Below, piece by piece: positions 18,063 to 27,268 of a stretch of DNA of 64,000 nucleotides; position 1 is the stretch's first letter, and the number at the start of each line of letters is the position of its first letter. Under the pieces are notes generated by a model. The model was given only the letters and a program-made list of their open reading frames with translations. It was not told the origin of the DNA and searched no databases. Origin of the DNA: JADFJB01 sp964464595 (GTDB taxonomy: Bacteria; Zhuqueibacterota; JdFR-76; DREG01); the NCBI GenBank assembly GCA_964464595.1, contig CAYXGW010000008.1, forward strand, positions 1 to 64,000, given 5' to 3'. A program made the translations under genes and the position numbers.

Positions 18063-21000
18063 TTATCTATTTCCTGTAATTAATTCGATATGGTCTTGAG
18101 CAAGAATAGCAAATTGTGTATCCGGAAAGTTTTGCAGGAGTGATCTGAATAATTTGATAGCTTCTGTTTTTTGATTCGCTTTCTCATAGGATAGTCCAGC
18201 CCCATACACGCTTTGAACAACCCAATATGGATATTGTGGGAATAAATATTTCACCTTAAGGTAATTTAAACCGGCTTCCTGGAAATCTTCCTGGTTGTAA
18301 GCCAACTCCCCTTTGAGGAATTGAGCTTCTGCGGCTAATTCATCATTGCGGTTGTTTAATACTTCATCCACGTAAGTAATGCCATCTATGTAGCTGTTTC
18401 GAGCCATGGCAACTCTGGCCAGTCCCAATTTTGCAAAGTCAGAATATTGCTCGGCCGGATTTTTAGATAGCATGGAACGATAGTGGTTCTCAGCCTGGAG
18501 TATTTGGTCTAAATTCAGATAATTTTGACCCATTCTATAATCTGCATTTGGTGCAAAATTAGAATCCGGAAATTTTGAAAGAAGTTGATTGCAGTAGTTA
18601 ATACTTTGCCTGAAATTCTGGCCTTCAAAAGTTATTTTAGCCAAATCGTTTAAAGCAATAGCGCTGGAAGAGGTCAAAGGATATTCGCTAACCTGGCGCA
18701 AAAGAGCGCCCTCAACTTCTTGCTTATTATTAGACTTGCGATAAATTTCTGCTATCCAATACCAGGAGTTTGTCGCTTGTTCGGATTCCGGATAATCGCG
18801 CATAATTTGTCTATAGGTGTCTACTGCCTCGGTGAACTGGTTTAAATTAACAAACAATTCAGCCTTTCTCTTTAAGAATTCAGCCGCGGATCCGGTTTCT
18901 TTAAGGAGGTTCATATAATGATCCACTACTTTGACAGCTTCTTTCGAATCACCTTTTTGGATCATAGACCACTGAATGCCACTGATTGCATCCGCCAGTA
19001 AAGGACTTTTAGGATATTCTTGCAGGAGAGCTTCATAAGATTGAATGGCTAATTCATAATTGCCGGCATTATAGTAACAATCACCAATTGTATATATAGC
19101 ATCATCGACAAATTCGCTATCGGGATACTGGTTTAACAATTTCCGGAATGCCAGCACGGCACGGTCGTAATCGCCAAGCTGGAAATAACATCTGCCTATT
19201 ATCATCCGGGCTTGAGGGGCAAGGTCAGAATCAGGGTAATTAAGAATTAATTGGTTGAACTCGGTGATAGCTATTGAAATTTTTCCCTGCCTGAAATAAG
19301 ACTGTCCAATTTGGAGTTGAGCCTGTTCTTGATCGGTTACCGGAAGGTATTCTAATGAAGAACGGTAAGAAGTAATCGCTTTTTCGTAAGCCTTCGAATT
19401 GAATAAAGCATCTCCCTTGCGAAAATTCAATTCCGCAAGCAGCCCTTTATCATTGGATGTTGAAATGCCGAGATCGAACTGTGCAACAGATTTATTGAAA
19501 TCTTGTTCATTCAGTGCAATCCATCCCAGGCTATAATATGCGTCATCCACAAAATCCGATTTCGGAAAAGATTGAATAAGTCTTTGATATTCCCTTTGTG
19601 CTTCCTGAAGTTTGTTCAATTTTAGTTTAGATTCAGCCAGCCAAAAAATGCCTAGATCGATAAACCGATTCGAAGAATTATTGAGTACAAATCGCTGCAA
19701 AATTTCTTCTGCTTCGGTGAATTCGTTCAAATGAAATCTGCACCAACCAAGACGAAACGCAGCGTCTACTGAAATTGGGTTTAGGAGATGTCGCCCAATG
19801 ATTTGTTGGTAAATACCGGCAGCTGTTTGAACTTGATTTTGCGCAACTGCAATTTCTCCAAGCATGAAAAGGGAGTTCGCCCGCATTTTGGAGTTTTGAT
19901 CCACACCGCTCAAAGTTTCAAAGATTCTTTGTGCTTCCGAGTAGTTTTTCTCATCAAATTCAAGAATTGCCATTTCATATTTTGCTTGTGTTGCGGTTGA
20001 ATCCATTGGAAACTTAGTAATCAGGGTTGTAAATGTTTCCTTCGCTTTTGGCTTATCTGAAATCTTCAAAAATAATCTCGCAATCTGTAAATAACTTTTA
20101 CTGGCGAGTTCGTTTTTGGGATAATTTGTAACCAAAAATTCAAAAGCGGCAATGGATCTTGGCCAAATTTCTTGTTTAAAATAAGTCCAGCCCAAACCAT
20201 AGTAGCTTCGTTCTACCCAAGCTCCATTTTTATAATCGCGGGCCACTTTTTGGTACGATGTTACAGCCTCGTCGAGATTAGTTAAGTGATATTGTGATTC
20301 CGCAATAAAAAATTGAGCTTCCGGAGCCCGGCTGTTATTAGGATATTTCCCCAATGCTTGGTTTAAATATTTTCCAGATTGATTAAACAAATTGGCTTTA
20401 AATGCAGAGAATCCTATATGAAACGAAATTTCTTCCGCCAGTTCACTTTCGGGAAAATCATCCAATAATTTCTGGTAAACTTGAAAAGCTTTTTCTATTT
20501 CATCGTTTTGTTCGTAGAGCCAACCTATTGAGTATAAAGCAAAATCCATATAAGAGCTGTTAGGATGGAACCGTATTAGGTTCGAAAAGGATTTTAGTGC
20601 ATCTTGCTTATTTTTGAGTCTAAGGTAGCTTTCTCCCTGCCAGTAGTAGGCTTGATCCATAAATTCAGAATTGGGAAATTGCATCGTGAAATTGTCGTAT
20701 GTTTTTAAAGCTTCATTGAATTTATTGATGCGAAATTGAGCTTCCCCCAATCGAAACAAAGCCCTTTCTTTAAATACTTTGATTGGCGCCCTGAACATAA
20801 ACTGCTTAAAAATAGTAATTGCATTTTTATAATCGCCAATTTGGAATAGTGATTCGCCCAACATATAGGTGACTTCAGGTTGATGGATGGATGAAGGATA
20901 TTTGCGAAGATAACGTGCAAATTGTTCCTTTGCCACAGGATAAAGGCCATCATCAAATAATGCTTTTGCAAATGAAAAATCTTTTTCCATTTGCTTCGAT

Positions 21001-21095
21001 TGCGATGTCTGAATAATTTGAGACAATCCTGGGCTAGAATTGAAGATGAATAAATACATTAAAACTAGAATCGAATATTTTGACATTTTACCCAT
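18063..21095 (-). CDS. Large periplasmic tetratricopeptide-repeat protein
   Basis: A 1010-residue protein with a signal peptide (about 1-26) and TPR repeats across nearly its whole length, about 34-37 residues each, with the repeated FPNSEFMDQAYYWQGE / YPDSELA pattern of YbgF/CpoB and BamD-like repeats. It should act as a protein-binding scaffold. It heads an operon followed by a TonB-linked barrel, ExbB, ExbD and TonB. In other bacteria CpoB links the Tol machine to peptidoglycan synthesis, so a coordinating role is a reasonable inference. Confidence 0.9.
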   Translation of the reverse strand: MGKMSKYSILVLMYLFIFNSSPGLSQIIQTSQSKQMEKDFSFAKALFDDGLYPVAKEQFARYLRKYPSSIHQPEVTYMLGESLFQIGDYKNAITIFKQFMFRAPIKVFKERALFRLGEAQFRINKFNEALKTYDNFTMQFPNSEFMDQAYYWQGESYLRLKNKQDALKSFSNLIRFHPNSSYMDFALYSIGWLYEQNDEIEKAFQVYQKLLDDFPESELAEEISFHIGFSAFKANLFNQSGKYLNQALGKYPNNSRAPEAQFFIAESQYHLTNLDEAVTSYQKVARDYKNGAWVERSYYGLGWTYFKQEIWPRSIAAFEFLVTNYPKNELASKSYLQIARLFLKISDKPKAKETFTTLITKFPMDSTATQAKYEMAILEFDEKNYSEAQRIFETLSGVDQNSKMRANSLFMLGEIAVAQNQVQTAAGIYQQIIGRHLLNPISVDAAFRLGWCRFHLNEFTEAEEILQRFVLNNSSNRFIDLGIFWLAESKLKLNKLQEAQREYQRLIQSFPKSDFVDDAYYSLGWIALNEQDFNKSVAQFDLGISTSNDKGLLAELNFRKGDALFNSKAYEKAITSYRSSLEYLPVTDQEQAQLQIGQSYFRQGKISIAITEFNQLILNYPDSDLAPQARMIIGRCYFQLGDYDRAVLAFRKLLNQYPDSEFVDDAIYTIGDCYYNAGNYELAIQSYEALLQEYPKSPLLADAISGIQWSMIQKGDSKEAVKVVDHYMNLLKETGSAAEFLKRKAELFVNLNQFTEAVDTYRQIMRDYPESEQATNSWYWIAEIYRKSNNKQEVEGALLRQVSEYPLTSSSAIALNDLAKITFEGQNFRQSINYCNQLLSKFPDSNFAPNADYRMGQNYLNLDQILQAENHYRSMLSKNPAEQYSDFAKLGLARVAMARNSYIDGITYVDEVLNNRNDELAAEAQFLKGELAYNQEDFQEAGLNYLKVKYLFPQYPYWVVQSVYGAGLSYEKANQKTEAIKLFRSLLQNFPDTQFAILAQDHIELITGNR

Positions 21096-21305
21096 AGGGT
21101 ACCTTTTCTGGAATATGTTTTGCTAACAATGTAAAGTCTTCAGAGTTGCATTAGATCTAAAACATCATATTATTGGGACGTAGATTCAAGGCAATGAGTT
21201 TAAATTAATTTTGTTAGAATTATCGAATTTAATTAACGCCATAATACTTTGCAAGTTTCAGATATGGTTGAAATTAAAATAGTAAAGAATTAATGTAAAT
21301 TTCTA
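21096..21305. promoter_or_regulatory. Divergent promoter region
   Basis: About 210 AT-rich bases between the TPR-TonB operon (minus) and the Ig-like lipoprotein gene (plus). It must hold both promoters; no specific operator is recognised. Confidence 0.4.
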
Positions 21306-22976
21306 ATGAAACGATTTTTAAGTATTTTTGTGATAATTTTCATTTGTCAGTCAAATAATTGTGCTAACCAGGCAATGCCTCCGGGTGGCCCTGAAGATAA
21401 AACTCCACCGGAGATTATTCATACGATTCCTGACATAAATTCCACAAATGTGCCCAGAAATACGGATGTGAAAATTGAATTCTCAGAAAACATTCAAGAT
21501 AAATCACTAGAAAATCTAATTTTTATTTCCCCAAATCCGGGGAAAGGTTTTACAATAAAGGCTAAAGGGAACAAAATCAATCTGGAATTCGCAGATTCAT
21601 TGATTGCAAATGTGACTTATTCCATAACCTTTGGTACTGGTATTAAAGATTTGCGGGGTAATCAATTAAAGGAATCTTACACGCTTGGATTTGCTACCGG
21701 AGATCGCTTGGACGAAAAGCAAATCTCAGGCCAGGTGTTTGCAGACAGACCAACAGAAGTTACGGTTTGGGCTTATTTTTATTCGGATGGAGAAGCGGTT
21801 AACCCGGGAAAGAACCAGCCAATTTATGTGACGCAATGTGATGATGAAGGAATATTTAAGTTGTCTAATCTTGCTTCAAGGCAATACAGACTCTTTGCAG
21901 TTCGTGATCAGGATAAAAATTTAATATATAATTTAGGTCGAGAACAAATTGGTGTAACTTCCTCCGATGTTGATTTGACAGGTAAAGAAACGCATATTCA
22001 AAATAAATTATTTCGAATGATGGCGGAAGACTCCAATCTTGTTAAAGTTTTAAGTTTGGATCAATTGGATCGAAGAAAAATCCGAATTCGGTTTTCAAAA
22101 CCGATTTTGTTCGAACCAAAAATCTCCAATTTCATAAAATTATATAATCATTTAGGCGATAGCATTTTGGTTGTGAATGCTTTCCCAAGTTCAGTCGCAA
22201 AGGATATTTGGTCGATAGCCACACCACCAAGAGATAGTGTGAATTTTAAATTAAGTTTTAAGAACTTACGGGATTTGTATGGAAGATCGATACAAGATAC
22301 TGTAAACACAGATTTTAAATCTGTGTCCGATCCGGATACAACAAAGCCGGTTTTGTTATCTGTTACTCCGGCGGACAGCAGTCAATTGGTCTTTTCAAAT
22401 CAACCTTTCATATTTACTTTTTCCGAAACTATGGCTGCAATAACAGACACATTATTTACAGTTTCTGAGGATTCTCTTAATCCATTTGCAATAAAATGGA
22501 AGTTTCCTCATCAATTGGAAATATTACCGAAAATATCATGGCAAGACAATAAATGGATTCAATTCCGGCTGAATGAAATAAAATTTAGAGATTCCGCTGG
22601 AAACATGTTGAAAATAGAGAAGACCCATTACTCATGGAAAATATTAAACCCTGATACGTTAAGTTCCATTTCCGGCAACATTGGTGATCAGGATAGCCTT
22701 GCCCAGGGTCGTATTCATCTTCAGTTGGAAAAAGCAGGCGCTGGAAATGATGAAAAATCTGTTGTTCATATTGACTCGACGTTTTATTTATTTAATGATA
22801 TATTACCCGGAAAATATATTTTAAGCGGGTATCGCGATACAGATAAAAATGGGATTTATTCATTGGGTTCAACTTTACCGTTTGTTCCGTCGGAGAGATT
22901 TTTTGTAGCGCAAGATACAATTTTGGTCAGAGCAAGATGGCCAAACGAAGGAAATAATTACACTTTTCAGCCTTAA
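21306..22976 (+). CDS. Ig-like (Big_5) surface or periplasmic lipoprotein
   Basis: A 556-residue protein. The signal ends NNCANQAMPPGGPEDKTPP, a lipoprotein Cys followed by the 'PPGGPEDKTPP' sequence typical of Big_5/SbsA Ig-like proteins of Bacteroidota. Big_5-like modules are visible at about 30-135 (VPRNTDVKIEFSENI...YTLGFATGD) and 345-450 (FTFSETM). Two stretches with DQDKNLIYNLG and DTDKNGIYSLG look like DUF-type linker repeats after Ig modules. Role is probably structural or adhesive at the envelope; no enzyme motif is present. Confidence 0.85.
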   Translation: MKRFLSIFVIIFICQSNNCANQAMPPGGPEDKTPPEIIHTIPDINSTNVPRNTDVKIEFSENIQDKSLENLIFISPNPGKGFTIKAKGNKINLEFADSLIANVTYSITFGTGIKDLRGNQLKESYTLGFATGDRLDEKQISGQVFADRPTEVTVWAYFYSDGEAVNPGKNQPIYVTQCDDEGIFKLSNLASRQYRLFAVRDQDKNLIYNLGREQIGVTSSDVDLTGKETHIQNKLFRMMAEDSNLVKVLSLDQLDRRKIRIRFSKPILFEPKISNFIKLYNHLGDSILVVNAFPSSVAKDIWSIATPPRDSVNFKLSFKNLRDLYGRSIQDTVNTDFKSVSDPDTTKPVLLSVTPADSSQLVFSNQPFIFTFSETMAAITDTLFTVSEDSLNPFAIKWKFPHQLEILPKISWQDNKWIQFRLNEIKFRDSAGNMLKIEKTHYSWKILNPDTLSSISGNIGDQDSLAQGRIHLQLEKAGAGNDEKSVVHIDSTFYLFNDILPGKYILSGYRDTDKNGIYSLGSTLPFVPSERFFVAQDTILVRARWPNEGNNYTFQP

Positions 22977-23084
22977 GACATTTTAAAATTCATTTTAAAT
23001 TTTAAGTACTTATATTTTAGAATGGATTTATCCGATAAATAATCCGATTAAGTACTATAAAATACGAAACCATCGAGGCATTAA

Positions 23085-23888
23085 ATGTTATTTGGTTCAA
23101 CTTCAAGCCTGAAATTTAACGATCGCAAATTGATCCCAGCAATTATACAGGATCATGAGAATGGCATGGTACTCATGTATGTGTATATGAACAAAGATGC
23201 GGTTAATCGTTCAAGGAAATCCGGGGAGTTATGGATTTATCATAGAAAAAAGAAGAAAACATGGAAAAAAGGCAAAAATTCCGGCCGGACTATCAAGGTC
23301 GTCGATATGTTCCTCCACCATGACCGTAACATATTGTTGATTTCCGGAGTACCGAATGGTTCGGCTTGCCATACCGGCAACGAAACTTGTTTTTATCATT
23401 CCTATATGACTGATCCGAAAGGACTTCCCAATGATTCTATTTCAGATCAGGGTGAAATAGACAATATAAAGAAAATATTCCAGGATGATAATCTGGTATC
23501 TGAAGTAGAAATTGTGGGGGCATCCGAGAGTATTGTCGATGAATCTGAAAAACTAACTATTGAAGACTTCGAAAAAAACAAACCATCCGAAATCGAATAT
23601 AAAAAAAAGGATACCGAACTAACTGTAAAGAAATTGTATCAAAGCATTCCAATGGATAGTGGTTCCGGAAAGGAAACAAAATCGGGTGGATCTATTTCAG
23701 AGGAGATTGCTCAGAAGATTGGTCAAGATTCTATGCAATTGGCAATATGTACAGCGCATGGTGACAAAAATGCGATTGTTCAAAAAAGTGCGGAAATTGT
23801 CTACCAGATCATTAAACTAAACGCAATAAACCATGTGAACTTAACTTCACTTGAAGATAATTTAAAAGCAGTTTTCGATGAAGATTAA
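23085..23888 (+). CDS. HisIE-like protein with degenerate active sites
   Basis: A 267-residue protein with the architecture of the bifunctional histidine enzyme HisIE: a PR-AMP cyclohydrolase-like domain (about 10-112: LIPAIIQD, VLMYVYMN, SGELWIYHR, ACHTGNETCF) and a PR-ATP pyrophosphatase-like domain (about 195-262: AQKIG, KSAEIVYQII). Key residues differ from the family: the metal motif DCDxD is HHDRN, with Cys replaced by His; the HisE EExxE is QDSMQ; the following ExxxD is KSAE. A long acidic linker joins the halves. No other his gene is near. Either it has lost catalysis or it is repurposed; the fold assignment is firm, function is not. Confidence 0.8.
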   Translation: MLFGSTSSLKFNDRKLIPAIIQDHENGMVLMYVYMNKDAVNRSRKSGELWIYHRKKKKTWKKGKNSGRTIKVVDMFLHHDRNILLISGVPNGSACHTGNETCFYHSYMTDPKGLPNDSISDQGEIDNIKKIFQDDNLVSEVEIVGASESIVDESEKLTIEDFEKNKPSEIEYKKKDTELTVKKLYQSIPMDSGSGKETKSGGSISEEIAQKIGQDSMQLAICTAHGDKNAIVQKSAEIVYQIIKLNAINHVNLTSLEDNLKAVFDED

Positions 23889-23911
23889 CGACTAGAGGTA
23901 GGATTGAAAAT

Positions 23912-23942
23912 AAAAAAGGCGCTTTTTCAAGCACCTTTTTTT
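23912..23942. terminator. Bidirectional rho-independent terminator
   Basis: AAAAAAGGCGCTT and AAGCACCTTTTTT form a stem with a TTTC loop and A/T runs on both sides. It sits between convergent genes (HisIE-like, plus; tail protease, minus) and can serve both. Confidence 0.85.
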
Positions 23943-23957
23943 GTGAATCGCAAATTA

Positions 23958-25574
23958 TTAATTTTTTTTGTTGAGAGACGACATCGACAGTAACTGACTA
24001 GCATCCTTAAAATGTTTTGAGGCTTCCTGCAAGACAGTATCTCTAATTAGATTAACATAAAATTGACCTTCTTCTCCCCATAAGCGATAGGCAATTTCTC
24101 TTTTTAACAAGAATTGAAAATCTTTGGTATTGTCTTCAAAATCACTTAACTCCGCAACGTATCCTTTATCGATCACAAATTCACCAAACTTTTTAATTGA
24201 TTCTGTAGGAATCTCAAATTCGTTGGCAAATTGTCTGGCAGTCATCGCTTTAATTTCCCGGTATTGTGAAAGGATTTCTTCGCTGAAGGAATAAATATAC
24301 CTTTCGGAATTCCAGGCAACTTTAATTACAAAATCAGATGTTGAATTTTCTTTATTCTCAAGCCATTGATCAGGAGTGATCCCTCCACCGCCACGAACCT
24401 CTCTACCGGAAAATGTTTTAAATTTCGGTAAGTTAGCAAAAGTGATTTCTCTTAAGCTATCATTGTAGACTTCGCTGTAGTAATCTTCAATGGACTTATC
24501 ATTATAATCTCTCTGGATTAACCGACCGCTTGGAGTGTAATAACGAGCAGTGGTAATTAACAGAACAGAACCATCCTGAAACGGATACTGTGTCTGCACC
24601 AGCCCTTTGCCAAAACTAGTAGTTCCAAGAATTAGTCCGCGGTCCCAGTCCTGAATCGCCCCGGCAACAATTTCAGATGCAGATGCACTTCCCTGGTCAA
24701 TAAGAACAATTAAAGGAATCATTCGATGCTTAGCATTGGATCTCGAATGATATTCCCTGTGAGATTGAGGAATTTTCCCTTTTGTATAGACGATCATTTT
24801 ACTACTTGGGAGAAATTTTTCGGAGACTTCTACTGCCATTTGCAAATAGCCGCCGCTGTTTCCTCGTAGATCCAGAACAAGTTTTTGTAAATTCTCTGAT
24901 TCGAGTTTGTCGAGGGCTTCTTCTAGTTCTTCTGAGGTAGTTGCAGAAAAACGGCTGATACGAATGTATCCAATGCCATCGTCAAGAAAGAGAGAATTTG
25001 GCACACTATCGACATGTATGGATTCACGAACAATTGTAAATTCTTTTGGTTCGTCCCAACTTTTACGTTCGATGGTTACATCAACGGTAGTACCGGATTT
25101 CCCCATCAGTAATTTCGGTACGGCGTCTTGCTTTATTCCTACTGATGATTTAGAATTTATTTTAATGATACGATCCCCTGGCCTAAATCCTAATCGATAG
25201 GAAGGTCCTCCTTCAATAATAGACATAATTGTGATTTTGTCATTTATGATATCGAAACGAATTCCGATTCCAGAGTAGCCTTCATATTGTTGGCTCCATC
25301 TTTTCACCTGGTTAGAAGTCATATAATTTGTATGAGGATCCAAATCCTTTAACATTCCACTTATAGCGTTATTGATAAGATTGTCAGTATCAACGTCGTC
25401 AACATAAACTCTCTGGATGGTTTGCATGACAGCATTAAAAACTTTCATCTTTACATAGATATTGTCCATAATAGGTGCCAGCCAATTGCTGTAGACAAAA
25501 CCTATTGAAATCGTTGAGATGAAAATTACCGAGAGAACCGGGATGGTTATTTTTTTACGTATTCGACTGATCAT
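23958..25574 (-). CDS. S41-family C-terminal processing (tail-specific) protease
   Basis: A 538-residue periplasmic protease with an N-terminal membrane anchor (about 10-30), the VMQTIQRVYVDD start helix, a PDZ domain (about 88-170, EGYSGIGIRF...GGPSYRLGFRPGD), and the S41 core. The catalytic Ser is in GSASASEIVAGA and Lys in GTTSFGKGLVQ, with the DLRGNSGGYL strand. The C-terminus (about 400-538) extends beyond usual CtpA with a helical region, as in Bacteroidota homologues. It degrades or trims exported proteins. It is followed upstream in the same direction by the diguanylate cyclase gene, 55 bases apart. Confidence 0.93.
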   Translation of the reverse strand: MISRIRKKITIPVLSVIFISTISIGFVYSNWLAPIMDNIYVKMKVFNAVMQTIQRVYVDDVDTDNLINNAISGMLKDLDPHTNYMTSNQVKRWSQQYEGYSGIGIRFDIINDKITIMSIIEGGPSYRLGFRPGDRIIKINSKSSVGIKQDAVPKLLMGKSGTTVDVTIERKSWDEPKEFTIVRESIHVDSVPNSLFLDDGIGYIRISRFSATTSEELEEALDKLESENLQKLVLDLRGNSGGYLQMAVEVSEKFLPSSKMIVYTKGKIPQSHREYHSRSNAKHRMIPLIVLIDQGSASASEIVAGAIQDWDRGLILGTTSFGKGLVQTQYPFQDGSVLLITTARYYTPSGRLIQRDYNDKSIEDYYSEVYNDSLREITFANLPKFKTFSGREVRGGGGITPDQWLENKENSTSDFVIKVAWNSERYIYSFSEEILSQYREIKAMTARQFANEFEIPTESIKKFGEFVIDKGYVAELSDFEDNTKDFQFLLKREIAYRLWGEEGQFYVNLIRDTVLQEASKHFKDASQLLSMSSLNKKN

Positions 25575-25628
25575 TTTTACTCCTTAATGAATTTTCTAAA
25601 TGTATATCATTTACAAAGGTTGAACTTA

Positions 25629-26987
25629 TTAGTTCCGCATTACTTCCGCAACTTTTTCAGGATTTAATATTTTTTTAGAGTTATTTGAGTAAATAGTGAA
25701 TTGATTTCTTCCTTGGTTCTTAGCCCTGTATAACGCTTTATCAGCACGAACAATTAGTTCTTTGATCATATTTGCATCCCTTGGATAGGTTGCTGAACCC
25801 ATACTGATCGTCAATTTCCCTTTAGGTTGGATTTCCTCCTTGTAGAAGGGGAAATCTTGTATTCTTTTCATTAATCTTTTACAAAATGCTTCGGAGCCAC
25901 TTTGATCTTCTTCGGGTAAAATTATGCAAAATTCCTCACCACCATAGCGAGCTGCAACATCCGTATCGCGTATGCAAGCTTTTAGTATTTTTGCTATTTG
26001 TTTCAGAATTTTATCTCCAGCCGGATGACCCATGGTGTCGTTATAATTTTTAAAATGATCAACATCCATAATAACAAGGGAAACGGGTCTGTTTGTTCTT
26101 TGTGACCGAAATACTTCATCTCGTAATCGAATCCTAAAATAACGATGGTTATATAATGTTGTTAAATCATCAGTTATTGAAGTTTCTTTTACTTTCTCGT
26201 AAAGCCGAGCATTGGCGATAGCAACTGATACTATGTTGCTAATAAGTGTAACCATTTCTATATCGGTTTGGTTATAGGGTTCACTGTTGATTTTCATACC
26301 AAGAATTAAAAGTCCTATCAATTTACGAGAATGAAACAAAGGAGTAATTACTTCGGCATCAACAGATCGAAATTTTATAATTTCTTTTAATGATGTTAAC
26401 TCATCGGCTATAATGACCGGGTATTTTTTCTGAAAAACTTCTTTAACTAAAGTATCTCTTGTGTCGAATCTTAAATCTTCCAGCTCTGATTCGTGAACTC
26501 CTTTGGTTTTTACGAGTTCAAGTTTTGTTGAGCTTTTATCTTTATGCAAATATAAAATTGTATTCTTAATACGGAGTTGTCCAATTAGTGTATTTAAGTA
26601 AGAATTAATTAGTTGATCCATATCCAAAATAGATGTTAAATCCAGGCTAATCTGGAAGAGGTTATGGAAATCATAAATTCGACGTTTTAACTCCCTATTA
26701 ACAATCCGAAGTTCACTTGCAGTGGAATCAATTTCTTGTCGATATTTTTTAGTACGCGTTGAAACACCTGTTGCTGTAAGCTCATACGTTAAAAGAAGGA
26801 TCCTCGCACTAAGTACTCGACTTGCAATAATTGAACAAGCAAGTAAAACAATTGCAATGATTAATATTTTAGTATAAAGTGGAATGTCGATTTGAATTGA
26901 AACAAAAATTCCAGCGAAAACAGAAACCAAAACAAGAATTAGAATAATGTAAACTGTTTTGTAATCAATAAATTTTGCATTTTCCAC
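25629..26987 (-). CDS. GAF-GGDEF diguanylate cyclase
   Basis: A 452-residue membrane protein: two helices near the N-terminus (about 12-28 and 36-58), a short coiled coil (about 75-115), a GAF-like sensor domain (about 115-255), and a GGDEF domain (about 270-435) with the catalytic RYGGEEF. An RDTD five residues upstream matches the RxxD inhibitory site, so product feedback is likely. It makes c-di-GMP in response to a signal not identifiable here. The catalytic GGEEF variant is fully active in known cyclases. Confidence 0.93.
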   Translation of the reverse strand: MENAKFIDYKTVYIILILVLVSVFAGIFVSIQIDIPLYTKILIIAIVLLACSIIASRVLSARILLLTYELTATGVSTRTKKYRQEIDSTASELRIVNRELKRRIYDFHNLFQISLDLTSILDMDQLINSYLNTLIGQLRIKNTILYLHKDKSSTKLELVKTKGVHESELEDLRFDTRDTLVKEVFQKKYPVIIADELTSLKEIIKFRSVDAEVITPLFHSRKLIGLLILGMKINSEPYNQTDIEMVTLISNIVSVAIANARLYEKVKETSITDDLTTLYNHRYFRIRLRDEVFRSQRTNRPVSLVIMDVDHFKNYNDTMGHPAGDKILKQIAKILKACIRDTDVAARYGGEEFCIILPEEDQSGSEAFCKRLMKRIQDFPFYKEEIQPKGKLTISMGSATYPRDANMIKELIVRADKALYRAKNQGRNQFTIYSNNSKKILNPEKVAEVMRN

Positions 26988-27268
26988 GCTATGGATTCCT
27001 TAAACCATTAATCGCTTTGCTGGATAAATAGCAAATACATAGAACTTACTTATATTAGTTAAAAAATATATACTTACAGTAATAAAAAGTCAAGAAACAA
27101 AAATTTTGTTAAACTACTATAATTTTTAGTCCAAAACCATAAATAAGAAATAATTCACGAACTGACAAGGTTGTTGAAATATATCTTAACGAATTGTTTC
27201 CATTTAATGACACAATATGATTTAAACAATTGCTTGACAACCCAATTAATTGTAAATAAATTGAAACT
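26988..27268. promoter_or_regulatory. Divergent promoter region
   Basis: About 280 strongly AT-rich bases between the cyclase gene (minus) and the outer-membrane operon (plus). No specific motif is assigned. Confidence 0.35.
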
